A stretch of 64,000 nt of DNA. Origin: Pseudomonas sp. GD04091. Its GTDB lineage: Bacteria; Pseudomonadota; Gammaproteobacteria; Pseudomonadales; Pseudomonadaceae. Numbering within the stretch: the first letter of the stretch is position 1; every line of letters begins with the position of its first letter. This document shows, piece by piece, positions 15,889 through 23,978 of the stretch. The notes beneath the pieces are model-generated. The model had not been told where the DNA came from. It did no database searches and was given only the letters and a program-made list of their open reading frames with translations. Position numbers and translations under genes: made by a program. The stretch spans positions 1-64,000 of the forward strand of contig NZ_JAOEBG010000030.1 of NCBI RefSeq assembly GCF_029836165.1, in the 5' to 3' direction.

Positions 15889-16791
15889 ATGAGTAAAGTG
15901 AATGTGCTGGTCGTGGATGATGCTCCGTTCATCCGCGACCTGGTGAGGAAGTGCCTGCGCAATGCCTTTCCGGGCATGGTGATCGAGGACGCGGTCAACG
16001 GTCGCAAGGCCATGGCCATGCTGGGCAAGGAACGTTTCGACCTGGTCCTGTGCGACTGGGAAATGCCGGAGATGTCCGGCCTCGAACTGCTGACCTGGTG
16101 CCGCCAGCAGGAAGAGATGAAAGCCATGCAGTTCATCATGGTGACCAGCCGTGGTGACAAGGAGAACGTGATCCAGGCCATCCAGGCCGGCGTCTCCGAC
16201 TTCGTCGGCAAACCGTTCACCAACGAGCAGCTGCTGACCAAGGTGAAGAAGTCCCTGGCCAAGATCGGCAAGCTCGACGGCCTGGTGGCCAGTGCGCCGG
16301 CACGGGTCAACTCGGCGTTCGCCAACGACTCGCTCAGCGCCCTGACCGGGGGCCGTCCGGAAGCCGCCAAGGCCGCCGCGCCAGCCCCTGTCGCCGGCGC
16401 CAAGCCGCTGATCAATGCCCCTGCGCCGAAATCGGCGGCGGCGGCGGCCCAGGGTGGACGTGGCCAGGGCCAGCTGCGCCTGTCCAGCGGTACCCAGCCG
16501 TGCGTTATCAAGGCGCTCAGCCTCAAGGAGGCACTGCTGGTGGTGCGCCGTAGCGCCAACCTGCCACAGGTGCTCGAAGGTGCGGTGCTGGACCTGGAGC
16601 AGGGCGAGAATGCCGAAGTGGCGCGTCTGAACGGCTACCTGCACGCCATCGCCGCGCTGGAGCCCAAGCCTGAGAGCGACTGGTTGCAACTGACCTTCAA
16701 GTTCGTCGATCAGGATGCGCAGAAGCTCGACTACCTGTCGCGCCTGATCGCCCGCGGGACGGCGCAGAAGCACTTCACGCCCGGCGCCTGA
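15889..16791 (+). CDS. Response regulator with C-terminal PilZ-like domain
   Basis: Two-part cytoplasmic protein of 300 residues. Residues 1-125 are a CheY-like receiver with the phosphoacceptor Asp56 (LVLCDWEMP), acidic pair at 10-11 and Lys in VGKPF. An Ala/Pro-rich linker (about 145-190) leads to a C-terminal domain (195-300) that looks PilZ-like but lacks an evident RxxxR...(D/N)xSxxG c-di-GMP motif. No helix-turn-helix is seen, so it probably acts by protein contact. AAGAGGAG at 15876-15883 is a strong ribosome binding site. No kinase gene is adjacent; location between phoU and phoBR does not by itself tie it to phosphate. Confidence 0.8.
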   Translation: MSKVNVLVVDDAPFIRDLVRKCLRNAFPGMVIEDAVNGRKAMAMLGKERFDLVLCDWEMPEMSGLELLTWCRQQEEMKAMQFIMVTSRGDKENVIQAIQAGVSDFVGKPFTNEQLLTKVKKSLAKIGKLDGLVASAPARVNSAFANDSLSALTGGRPEAAKAAAPAPVAGAKPLINAPAPKSAAAAAQGGRGQGQLRLSSGTQPCVIKALSLKEALLVVRRSANLPQVLEGAVLDLEQGENAEVARLNGYLHAIAALEPKPESDWLQLTFKFVDQDAQKLDYLSRLIARGTAQKHFTPGA

Positions 16792-16814
16792 TTCAGGCCT
16801 GTGCATTTGACCCT

Positions 16815-16840
16815 GTGGGAGCGGGTGGACCCGCTCCCAC
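16815..16840. terminator. Hairpin after response regulator gene
   Basis: Perfect 12-bp inverted repeat GTGGGAGCGGGT/ACCCGCTCCCAC with a two-base loop (or 11 bp with four). It is REP-derived in sequence and could end the upstream transcript. Confidence 0.6.
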
Positions 16841-16867
16841 GGCGACTCACTTCACTCACCCGACCAA

Positions 16868-16900
16868 CTGTCATATCCCTCTCAAATCCGGCTGCTAGGC
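16868..16900 (+). promoter_or_regulatory. Candidate PhoB box for M23 peptidase
   Basis: CTGTCAT (16868-16874), four bases, CTCTCAA (16879-16885): first half-site perfect, second 5/7. TAGGCT at 16895-16900 fits a -10 box at the same ten-base spacing as in the pstC promoter. It suggests that the peptidase gene belongs to the Pho regulon. Confidence 0.6.
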
Positions 16901-16934
16901 TTCGACAGAACGCACCTGTCAAAAAGCCACCATC

Positions 16935-17834
16935 ATGCCGCCCGCTCGCCTGCTGCTGTTCTGTGCCTTGCTCACGGCCTCGGCGTCGAGCCTGGGCATG
17001 ACCATCTACAAGACCACGGACAACTTCGGCGTGGTTTCCTACTCCGACCGCCCCAGCCCGGGCGCCAAGGCTTTCGTGTTTCGCGAACCCATGGTCGAGC
17101 GCCTGGATGGCCAGGTACGCCTGAAGACTGAGGATTTCGCTGGCGGCGTACGCTTTGTCGCGCGCAACGAGTTGTTCGTGCCGATGGAGGTGGAACTGCG
17201 AGTCGAGCGCCTGGCCAATGCCCAGGGTGGCAATGCCCCGCGTATCGTCCGGCGCCTGGTGCCGGCGCGTTCGACCCAGGTGCTCAGCGTGGTACAGGCT
17301 CGTCAGGGCGCACGCCTGAAATACGACACCCGGTTTCGCTATGCCATGGGTGATCCCGGCCAGCGCCCGCAAGGCTATCGTTATCCGTTCCCGTGGAAGG
17401 GCGGGCCATTTCGCCTGAGCCAGGGACCCAATGGACGCTTCAGCCATTTCGGGCCCAAGGGTCGCTACGCCATGGACATCGCCATGCCCGAAGGCACGCC
17501 GATCATCGCGGCGCGTGGCGGGGTGGTGGTGAAGATCGAGAACAACCAGAGCGGACGCGGCACCAACCCGTCGGGCAATTTCGTGCGGATACTGCATCCG
17601 GACGGCACCATGGGCGTGTACCTGCACCTGATGCGGGGTTCGGTGGTGGTGGGCGAGGGGCAGCGTGTGGCGCAGGGGCAGCCATTGGCCAAGTCGGGCA
17701 ACACCGGCAACAGCAGCGGGCCCCACCTGCATTTCGTGGTGCAGCGCAACGTGGGGCTGGCGTTGGAGTCGATACCGTATCAGTTCGAGCGGCCGATTGG
17801 CGGGTTGCCGGATTTCACCGCAGGCAACCCTTGA
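16935..17834 (+). CDS. Secreted M23 metallopeptidase, DUF4124 N terminus
   Basis: Exported peptidase or peptidoglycan hydrolase of 299 residues. Signal peptide about 1-20, then a DUF4124-like segment (22-45, IYKTTDNFGVVSYSDRP), a beta-rich middle, and a LytM/M23 domain (about 155-285). Zinc ligands His171, Asp181 and His266, and catalytic His231 and His264 (GPHLHF) are present, so it is probably active. The likely target is murein peptide cross-links. A candidate PhoB box lies upstream. Downstream REP pair separates it from the convergent CNNM gene. Confidence 0.88.
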   Translation: MPPARLLLFCALLTASASSLGMTIYKTTDNFGVVSYSDRPSPGAKAFVFREPMVERLDGQVRLKTEDFAGGVRFVARNELFVPMEVELRVERLANAQGGNAPRIVRRLVPARSTQVLSVVQARQGARLKYDTRFRYAMGDPGQRPQGYRYPFPWKGGPFRLSQGPNGRFSHFGPKGRYAMDIAMPEGTPIIAARGGVVVKIENNQSGRGTNPSGNFVRILHPDGTMGVYLHLMRGSVVVGEGQRVAQGQPLAKSGNTGNSSGPHLHFVVQRNVGLALESIPYQFERPIGGLPDFTAGNP

Positions 17835-17842
17835 GGCTTTTG

Positions 17843-17933
17843 GGGCCGCGTTGCGGCCCTTTCGCGACACAAGGCCGCTCCTACAGTAGATCGCAATCCC
17901 CTGTAGGAGCGCGAAAGGGCTGCGCAGCAGCCC
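17843..17933. repeat. REP pair with one truncated arm
   Basis: Outer mini-hairpins 17843-17859 and 17917-17933. The left arm (17859-17886) is full length; the right arm (17901-17917) lacks 11 bases (GGCCTTGTGTC) relative to its partner, leaving a damaged stem. Sits between convergent genes. Confidence 0.85.
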
Positions 17934-17941
17934 CCAAAATA

Positions 17942-19282
17942 TCAATCCAGCTTGAGTACCTTGGCCAGCACGATCTTCGGCCCTTTCATCTTCTTGATGA
18001 TGATACGCAGGCCTTCGACCTCCAGCAGTTCCTCTTCCTCCGGCACGCGCTTGAGCGTCTCGTAGACCAGCCCTGCGAGGGTTTCCGCCTCGATATGGTC
18101 GAGGTCCACGCCCAGCAGGCGTTCGATCTTGAACAGCGGCGTGTCGCCACGTACCAGCAGCTTGCCGGGCTGATAGGCGAGGATGCCGCGCTCGGTCTTG
18201 CGGTGTTCGTCCTGGATATCGCCAACCAGCACTTCCAGCACGTCTTCCATGGTCAGGTAGCCGATCACCTTGCCGTCGGCTTCCTCCACCAGCACGAAGT
18301 GCGCGCCGCCTTTGCGGAACTGCTCCAGCAGCTGGGCCAGCGGCATGTGGCGGGATACGCGTTCCAGCGGGCGGGCCAGGTCCTCGAGGTCGACGGTCTC
18401 GGGCAGGTGATCCAGTTCGGCCAGCTCCAGCAGCAGGTCCTTGATATGCAGCAGCCCGGTGAACTCTTCGCGCTCGGCGTCATAGACCGGGTAGCGGCTG
18501 AACTTGTGGCGACGCAGCAGTGCCAGGATCTCCTTCAATGGCGCATGGGCGTCGATGCTGACCATGTCCTCGCGCGAGTTGGCCCAGTCGACCACCTCCA
18601 GCTCGCCCATCTCCACGGCAGAGGCCAGCACGCGCATGCCCTGGTCGCTCGGGTCCTGGCCACGGCTGGAATGCAGGATCAGCTTGAGCTCATCGCGACT
18701 GTAATGGTGCTCGTGGTGTGGGCCGGGCTCGCCCTGGCCGGCGATGCGCAGGATGGTGTTGGCACTGGCGTTGAGCAGGTAGATGGCCGGGTACATCGCC
18801 CAGTAGAACAGGTACAGCGGCACGGCGGTCCACAGCGACAGCAGCTCGGGCTTGCGGATCGCCCAGGACTTGGGTGCCAGCTCGCCGACCACGATGTGCA
18901 GGTAGGAGATCACGAAGAAGGCGACGAAGAACGAGATCGCCTTGATCAGCTCGGGAGTGTCGACTCCGATATAGGCCAGCAGTGGTTCGAGCAGGTGGGC
19001 GAATGCCGGTTCACCGACCCAGCCCAGGCCCAGGGAGGCGAGGGTGATGCCCAGCTGGCAGGCCGACAGGTAGGCGTCGAGCTGGTTGTGAACTTTGCGC
19101 AGGATGCTGCCGCGCCAGCCGTGCAGTTCGGCGATGGACTCGACGCGGGTGGAGCGCAGCTTGACCATGGCGAACTCGGCGGCGACGAAGAAGCCGTTGA
19201 GCAGCACCAGGAACAAGGCAAAGAGAATCATGCCGAAATCGGCGAACAACGAGGTGAGGCTGATACCAGGGGAAGGGTCCAT
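17942..19282 (-). CDS. CNNM/CorC-family transporter-like protein
   Basis: Inner-membrane protein of 446 residues, often annotated hemolysin-like. Domains in order: N-terminal DUF21/CNNM membrane region (about 10-200, four hydrophobic segments, GELAPKSWAIRKPE), a CBS pair (about 220-345), and a CorC_HlyC domain (about 360-440). Related proteins are linked to Mg2+/Co2+ export or homeostasis; hemolysis is not implied. Start ATG 19282 without a strong Shine-Dalgarno. It follows phoR on the same strand but is separated from it by a REP pair and a terminator. Confidence 0.87.
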   Translation of the reverse strand: MDPSPGISLTSLFADFGMILFALFLVLLNGFFVAAEFAMVKLRSTRVESIAELHGWRGSILRKVHNQLDAYLSACQLGITLASLGLGWVGEPAFAHLLEPLLAYIGVDTPELIKAISFFVAFFVISYLHIVVGELAPKSWAIRKPELLSLWTAVPLYLFYWAMYPAIYLLNASANTILRIAGQGEPGPHHEHHYSRDELKLILHSSRGQDPSDQGMRVLASAVEMGELEVVDWANSREDMVSIDAHAPLKEILALLRRHKFSRYPVYDAEREEFTGLLHIKDLLLELAELDHLPETVDLEDLARPLERVSRHMPLAQLLEQFRKGGAHFVLVEEADGKVIGYLTMEDVLEVLVGDIQDEHRKTERGILAYQPGKLLVRGDTPLFKIERLLGVDLDHIEAETLAGLVYETLKRVPEEEELLEVEGLRIIIKKMKGPKIVLAKVLKLD

Positions 19283-19319
19283 GATGGGGTTTTACGGGGG
19301 CCGTCTTTGAAAGGGAGAG

Positions 19320-19346
19320 AAAAAAAGTGCCAGCTTTGGCTGGCAC
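19320..19346 (-). terminator. Terminator of phoBR
   Basis: GTGCCAGC (19327-19334) pairs with GCTGGCAC (19339-19346); on the minus strand the stem is followed by seven T (A run 19320-19326). It ends transcription coming from phoB-phoR. Confidence 0.85.
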
Positions 19347-19384
19347 AGGGGATCCAATGTAGCGGCTGGAGTCGCAAAAGCAAA

Positions 19385-19482
19385 GGGCCGCTTCGCGCCC
19401 CATCGCCGGCAAGCCGGCTCCCACAAGGTAATGCGGAACCTGTGGGAGCCGGCTTGCCGGCGAAAGGGCTGCAAAGCAGCCC
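19385..19482. repeat. REP pair, CCGGCAAGCCGG variant
   Basis: Perfect 23-bp arms (19403-19425 and 19441-19463) of the variant with CGCCGGCAAGCCGGC in the middle. Mini-hairpins outside: 19385-19400 (one base short) and GGGCTGC-AAA-GCAGCCC (19466-19482). Lies just beyond the phoR stop. Confidence 0.88.
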
Positions 19483-19490
19483 CGGTAATG

Positions 19491-20798
19491 TCAGGCTTTG
19501 TTTGCGACCAATTGCGCCGGCGCGAAGTGGCAGGTAAAGGTGCTGCCATGCCCCGGCACGCTGCTGATCTCCAGGCGCCCGCGATGGCGCATCAGTACGT
19601 GCTTGACGATGGCCAGCCCCAGCCCGGTGCCGCCGGTGTTGGAGGCGCGGCTGGAATCGACGCGGTAGAAGCGCTCGGTCAGGCGGGGCAGGTGCTTGGC
19701 TTCGATGCCGACCCCCGAATCCTGCACGCTCAGGTGCGCACCCTGGTCGTCGGCCCACCAGCGGATGCGGATGTTGCCTTCGTCCTGGGTGTACTTGACC
19801 GCGTTGAACACCAGGTTGGAAAACGCGCTGCGCAGCTCCGACTCGCTGCCCTTGAGACGGATGCCGGGCGCGGCCTCCAGGGTGATGCGCTGGTTGCGCG
19901 GGCCGGACAGGGCCTGGGCGTCGTTCTTGATGGCGGTGAGCAGGGTATCGACCAGCACCGGCTGGTTGTCCGAGGGGTAGTCGGTGGCCTCGAGCTTGGC
20001 CAGCAGCAACAGGTCGTTGAGCAGGGTCTGCATGCGCGAGCCTTGCTGGCTCATCTGCTGCAGGGCGCGGCTCCAGCGCGGATTCACGTCCTCGACGTTG
20101 TCCAGCAGCGTCTCGAGATAGCCGGTGATCACCGTCAATGGCGTGCGCAGTTCGTGGGAGACGTTGGCGACGAAGTCCTTGCGCATCTGCTCGAGCTGAT
20201 GAATGCGGGTCACGTCGCGCACCAGCATCAGGTGTTCGTTGTTGCCGTAGCGGGTGATGTGCAGTTGCACGCGCAGGCGGTCGTTGATCGGTGACGGGAT
20301 TTCCAGCGGCTCGGCGTAGTTCTCCGACTCGAAGTACTCCTTGAAGCGCGGGTGGCGCACCAGGTTGGTCACCGGCTGGCCGCTGTCCTGTGGCGTCTTG
20401 AAGCCCAGCAGGGTTTCGGCGGCGCGGTTCCACCACTCCAGGTTGCCTTCGCTGTCGAGCATGATCACCGCGTCACGCAGCGCGGCGGTGGACTCCTGGA
20501 CCCGGTCGATCACCGCCTGCAGGCGGCCGCGCACGCGCTGGTCGCGGCGTTGCAGGTGGTAGATGCTGTCGAACACCTCGCCCCACAGGCCGTAGCCGTC
20601 GGGCGGTGCTTCGTCGGGCTGGTGGTTGCGCAGCCAGTCGTGCAGGCGCAGCAACTGCTTCAGCGTCCAGCCCAGGTAGATCGCCAGGCCGATGGCCAGG
20701 CTCCAGCCGTAGTAGCCGCTGACCAGTCCGCCGATCAGGCAGACGGTGATCAGCAGCAGCATGTGGCGAATCAGGGTCGCGTGCCAGTTCTGGTTCAA
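19491..20798 (-). CDS. phoR: Phosphate-regulon sensor histidine kinase
   Basis: Membrane sensor kinase of 435 residues that phosphorylates PhoB when Pst signals phosphate shortage, and dephosphorylates it otherwise. Two N-terminal membrane segments (about 11-45), a PAS domain (about 95-200), dimerisation/phosphoacceptor helix with His215 in VSHELRTPL, and an HATPase_c domain (about 315-428, N box SNLVFNAVKYT, GTGLGLAIVKH). There is almost no periplasmic loop, as usual for PhoR. The gene lies 36 bases after phoB. Confidence 0.96.
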   Translation of the reverse strand: MNQNWHATLIRHMLLLITVCLIGGLVSGYYGWSLAIGLAIYLGWTLKQLLRLHDWLRNHQPDEAPPDGYGLWGEVFDSIYHLQRRDQRVRGRLQAVIDRVQESTAALRDAVIMLDSEGNLEWWNRAAETLLGFKTPQDSGQPVTNLVRHPRFKEYFESENYAEPLEIPSPINDRLRVQLHITRYGNNEHLMLVRDVTRIHQLEQMRKDFVANVSHELRTPLTVITGYLETLLDNVEDVNPRWSRALQQMSQQGSRMQTLLNDLLLLAKLEATDYPSDNQPVLVDTLLTAIKNDAQALSGPRNQRITLEAAPGIRLKGSESELRSAFSNLVFNAVKYTQDEGNIRIRWWADDQGAHLSVQDSGVGIEAKHLPRLTERFYRVDSSRASNTGGTGLGLAIVKHVLMRHRGRLEISSVPGHGSTFTCHFAPAQLVANKA

Positions 20799-20834
20799 TT
20801 GACAGTCCTTGTACAGCGGGCGCTTGGGCTTCGA

Positions 20835-21524
<690 letters not shown>

Positions 21525-21562
21525 GCTCAATTACCTCTCCCAGGAACGGTGTCTTGGCCCGC

Positions 21563-21596
21563 ATTAGATAACGGAATTATTGCAGCTGTGTGACAG
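21563..21596 (-). promoter_or_regulatory. PhoB box and -10 of phoBR
   Basis: On the minus strand CTGTCAC (21596-21590), four bases, CTGCAAT (21585-21579) forms a PhoB box with 11-base period. TATCTAAT (21570-21563) downstream can serve as -10. This predicts positive autoregulation of phoBR. Confidence 0.7.
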
Positions 21597-21699
21597 GGCG
21601 TTGGCCATTCTGGCGACATTGCGTGACTGAACTAGGCTTCAAGGGGCCGCCAGGGCGGCTGACAGAACCCATTCCACCCCCGAAACAACGGTGATTCCA

Positions 21700-22068
21700 A
21701 TGACACGACATACGCTGAGCTGGATGGCCCTTTGCGCTGCGCTGGCAGTGCCGGGGGTGGCGTCCGCTCATCACGCCATGGAAAAAGACGGCATGTGGGT
21801 CGATCACAATGGCATGACCCTGTACACCTTCGACAAGGATGCCGGCGGCAAGTCCATGTGCAATGGCGAGTGCGCCAAGAACTGGCCGCCGCTGATGGTC
21901 AGCGATGGCGAGAAGGCCGAAGGCAAGTGGACGCAGATCGAGCGTGACGACGGCTCGATGCAGTGGGCCTATGACGGCAAGCCGCTGTACACCTTCGTCA
22001 AGGACAAGAAGGCCGGGGAGACTACCGGTGATGGCATGAAGGACGTCTGGCACGTCGCCAAGCCCTGA
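21700..22068 (+). CDS. Secreted COG4315-type repeat protein
   Basis: Periplasmic protein of 122 residues with a signal peptide (1-23, ending VASA). The mature part carries two copies of the short repeat typical of this family: GMTLYTFDKDAGGKSMCNG and KPLYTFVKDKKAGETTGDG, with ECAKNWPP between. The cysteine pair in CNGEC and an N-terminal His-His may bind metal. Function unknown. ATG 21700 preferred over GTG 21691 because it gives a normal signal peptide. It is divergent from phoB; control by PhoB is not evident. Confidence 0.8.
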   Translation: MTRHTLSWMALCAALAVPGVASAHHAMEKDGMWVDHNGMTLYTFDKDAGGKSMCNGECAKNWPPLMVSDGEKAEGKWTQIERDDGSMQWAYDGKPLYTFVKDKKAGETTGDGMKDVWHVAKP

Positions 22069-22096
22069 GATTGCCGGGGTCGCATCGCGCCCCTTT

Positions 22097-22133
22097 CGCC
22101 GCGGTTCGCGGCGAGAGGGCTGCAAAGCAGCCC
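22097..22133. repeat. Two tandem short hairpins between genes
   Basis: CGCCGCG-GTT-CGCGGCG (22097-22113) followed by the REP-type mini-hairpin GGGCTGC-AAA-GCAGCCC (22117-22133). No full REP arm is present, so this looks like an eroded element between convergent genes, where it can serve as terminator. Confidence 0.65.
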
Positions 22134-22142
22134 CAAAGGTTT

Positions 22143-23033
22143 TCAGCGTAACGCGTAATCCAGCACCACCCCGACAAAGATCAGCATCCCCGCCCAATGG
22201 TTGTGCAGGAACGCCTTGAAGCACGACTCGCGGTCCAGCTTGCGCGTCGACCAGAATTCCCAGGCAAAGCACGCCGCCGCCGCCAGCAGTCCCAGGTGGA
22301 ACCAGCCGCCCAGCTCGAAACGATTGCCCGCCAACAGCAGGCAGCCCAGCGACAGCAGTTGCAGGGTGAGAATGATCACCCGGTCGGCCTCGCCGAACAG
22401 GATGGCGGTGGACTTCACCCCGATCTTCAGGTCGTCGTCGCGGTCGACCATGGCGTAGTAGGTGTCGTAGCCCACCGTCCACAGCAGGTTGGCGATGTAC
22501 AGCAGCCAGGCGCTGGCCGGCAGCTCGCCTCCCGCGGCGGTGAAGGCCATGGGAATGCCCCAGGAGTATGCCGCGCCCAGCACCACCTGCGGGTAGTAGG
22601 TGTAGCGCTTCATGAACGGGTAGCAGAATGCCAGGGCGACAGCGCCGAACGACAGCCACACGGTCTGCGCATTGGTGCACAGCACCAGCAGGAAGCTCAC
22701 CCCGACCAACACGGCGAACAGCACCAGCGCCTCGCGGGGTTTCACCCGACCGCTGGCCAGTGGCCTGTCGGCGGTGCGCTTGACGTGACCATCCACCTTG
22801 CGATCGGCGAAGTCGTTGATGCAGCAGCCGGCGGCACGCATCAGCACCACGCCCAGGCCGAAGATCAACACGTTGGCCAGGGTCGGCGACCCGTTGCCGG
22901 CGATCCACACCGCCGACAACGTCGGCCACAGCAGCAGGTAGATGCCGATCGGGCGATCCATGCGGCTGAGCTGGACGAAGTCCCAGGCCCGCGGATGCAG
23001 GCGGTTGAGCGACTTGAGCAGTTGCAGGTACAT
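22143..23033 (-). CDS. ubiA: 4-hydroxybenzoate octaprenyltransferase
   Basis: Inner-membrane prenyltransferase of 296 residues in ubiquinone synthesis; joins the polyprenyl chain to 4-hydroxybenzoate made by UbiC. About eight hydrophobic segments and both Asp-rich motifs: NDFADRKVD near residue 74 and DRDDDLKIGVKST near 197. Its ATG overlaps the ubiC stop (23031-23035), indicating translational coupling. Length and motifs are standard. Confidence 0.96.
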   Translation of the reverse strand: MYLQLLKSLNRLHPRAWDFVQLSRMDRPIGIYLLLWPTLSAVWIAGNGSPTLANVLIFGLGVVLMRAAGCCINDFADRKVDGHVKRTADRPLASGRVKPREALVLFAVLVGVSFLLVLCTNAQTVWLSFGAVALAFCYPFMKRYTYYPQVVLGAAYSWGIPMAFTAAGGELPASAWLLYIANLLWTVGYDTYYAMVDRDDDLKIGVKSTAILFGEADRVIILTLQLLSLGCLLLAGNRFELGGWFHLGLLAAAACFAWEFWSTRKLDRESCFKAFLHNHWAGMLIFVGVVLDYALR

Positions 23034-23590
23034 CAGCGTTTTTCCTCCTTGGCCGCCTGCCACAGGGCGGGCAGGAATACTTCGGCCACCAGCAGGTCGA
23101 GGCCGTCGCGCGTGAAGCGCGAGCGTCGTCCCCACAGTCCGGCATGTGCGGCCTCGGCGGGCAGCCACGGCTGCGGATAACGGCACACTTCGATGGGGTG
23201 GCGGACGAACGCCTGGTCACAGAACAGCAACTCGCCCAGCGAGCGGCTGCCCAGGGTCTCCAGGTCCAGCCCCCCGCGCTCCAGTGCCGTGCGGCTCGCC
23301 ACGCTGCGGGCAAATACCCAGGGGTGGCCATGGCCGCGCAAGTAGACCTCGCGCACCCAGCCTTGCGCGCCGGGCGCCAGGCCCAGGGCAATGCATTCAT
23401 CTTCACGCAGGGGCTGCCAACCCTCGAACAGGGGGGTGACGCTGAAGTGATCGTGGGAGAGCTGGGTCAGGCGACGGGTCAGGGAACCTTCGTCGAACAG
23501 CCAGTCCAGGGTCGGCTGGTCGAGTGTGCTCGCCAGCTGTGGATACGCCAGCCACGCGACAGCGGCTGCTTGCGGGGTTTCGTACGGCAC
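23033..23590 (-). CDS. ubiC: Chorismate--pyruvate lyase
   Basis: Cytoplasmic enzyme removing pyruvate from chorismate to give 4-hydroxybenzoate, the first committed step of ubiquinone synthesis. The 185-residue protein has VREVYLRG and RRSRF, family landmarks, with Arg and Glu residues of the active site. I start at GTG 23590 (MPYETPQ...), matching the P. putida family N terminus and length; no clear Shine-Dalgarno precedes it. The open frame continues 32 codons upstream without family similarity. Confidence 0.92.
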   Translation of the reverse strand: MPYETPQAAAVAWLAYPQLASTLDQPTLDWLFDEGSLTRRLTQLSHDHFSVTPLFEGWQPLREDECIALGLAPGAQGWVREVYLRGHGHPWVFARSVASRTALERGGLDLETLGSRSLGELLFCDQAFVRHPIEVCRYPQPWLPAEAAHAGLWGRRSRFTRDGLDLLVAEVFLPALWQAAKEEKR

Positions 23591-23649
23591 GTCGGTATGC
23601 TTGATACAGGCCAGAGAGGCGGCGAGCTTAGCATGTTTGCCGTCGTGGC

Positions 23650-23678
23650 TTGCATCCTGCCAGCAGGCCCAGTACAAA
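23650..23678 (+). promoter_or_regulatory. Possible promoter for rubredoxin gene
   Basis: TTGCAT (23650-23655), 17 bases, TACAAA (23673-23678). Plausible sigma-70 pair about 100 bases ahead of the rubredoxin start, antisense to the extra upstream frame of ubiC. Confidence 0.3.
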
Positions 23679-23698
23679 GCCCACACGATTTGCGCGGT

Positions 23699-23730
23699 GG
23701 CCCTTTCGCCGGCAAGCCCGCGAAAGGGCC
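23699..23730. repeat. Short REP-like hairpin
   Basis: GGCCCTTTCGC pairs with GCGAAAGGGCC (11 bp) around CGGCAAGCC. It resembles two REP ends fused without the long arms. It lies in the leader of the rubredoxin gene. Confidence 0.6.
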
Positions 23731-23777
23731 ATCAGCGGCAACACAACGCCTGAGTCTGTACCGAGGAAAGACATCCG

Positions 23778-23945
23778 ATGAAGAAGTGGCAATGCATTGT
23801 CTGTGGTCTGATCTATGACGAAGCCGAAGGCTGGCCTGACGACGGCATCGCTCCCGGCACTCGTTGGGAAGACGTGCCGGAAGACTGGCTGTGCCCCGAT
23901 TGCGGCGTGGGCAAGAGCGACTTCGAAATGATCGCCATCGGCTGA
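23778..23945 (+). CDS. Rubredoxin
   Basis: Small cytoplasmic electron carrier of 55 residues. Two knuckle motifs CIVCG (residues 6-10) and CPDCG (39-43) supply the four cysteines for a single iron. Sequence MKKWQCIVCGLIYDEAEGWPDDGI is a complete AlkG-type rubredoxin. It lies 33 bases before its reductase, so the two form an operon that passes electrons from NADH; in alkane degraders they serve alkane hydroxylase, but no hydroxylase gene is nearby. ATG 23778 follows AGGAAAG at some distance. Confidence 0.96.
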   Translation: MKKWQCIVCGLIYDEAEGWPDDGIAPGTRWEDVPEDWLCPDCGVGKSDFEMIAIG

Positions 23946-23978
23946 TCGCAACCCCTGAACTGAACAAGGAAGCACGAC

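Noticed and set aside
21691..21700. GTG 21691 as start of the secreted repeat protein
   Set aside because: ATG 21700 gives a normal signal peptide; the GTG adds three residues without support.
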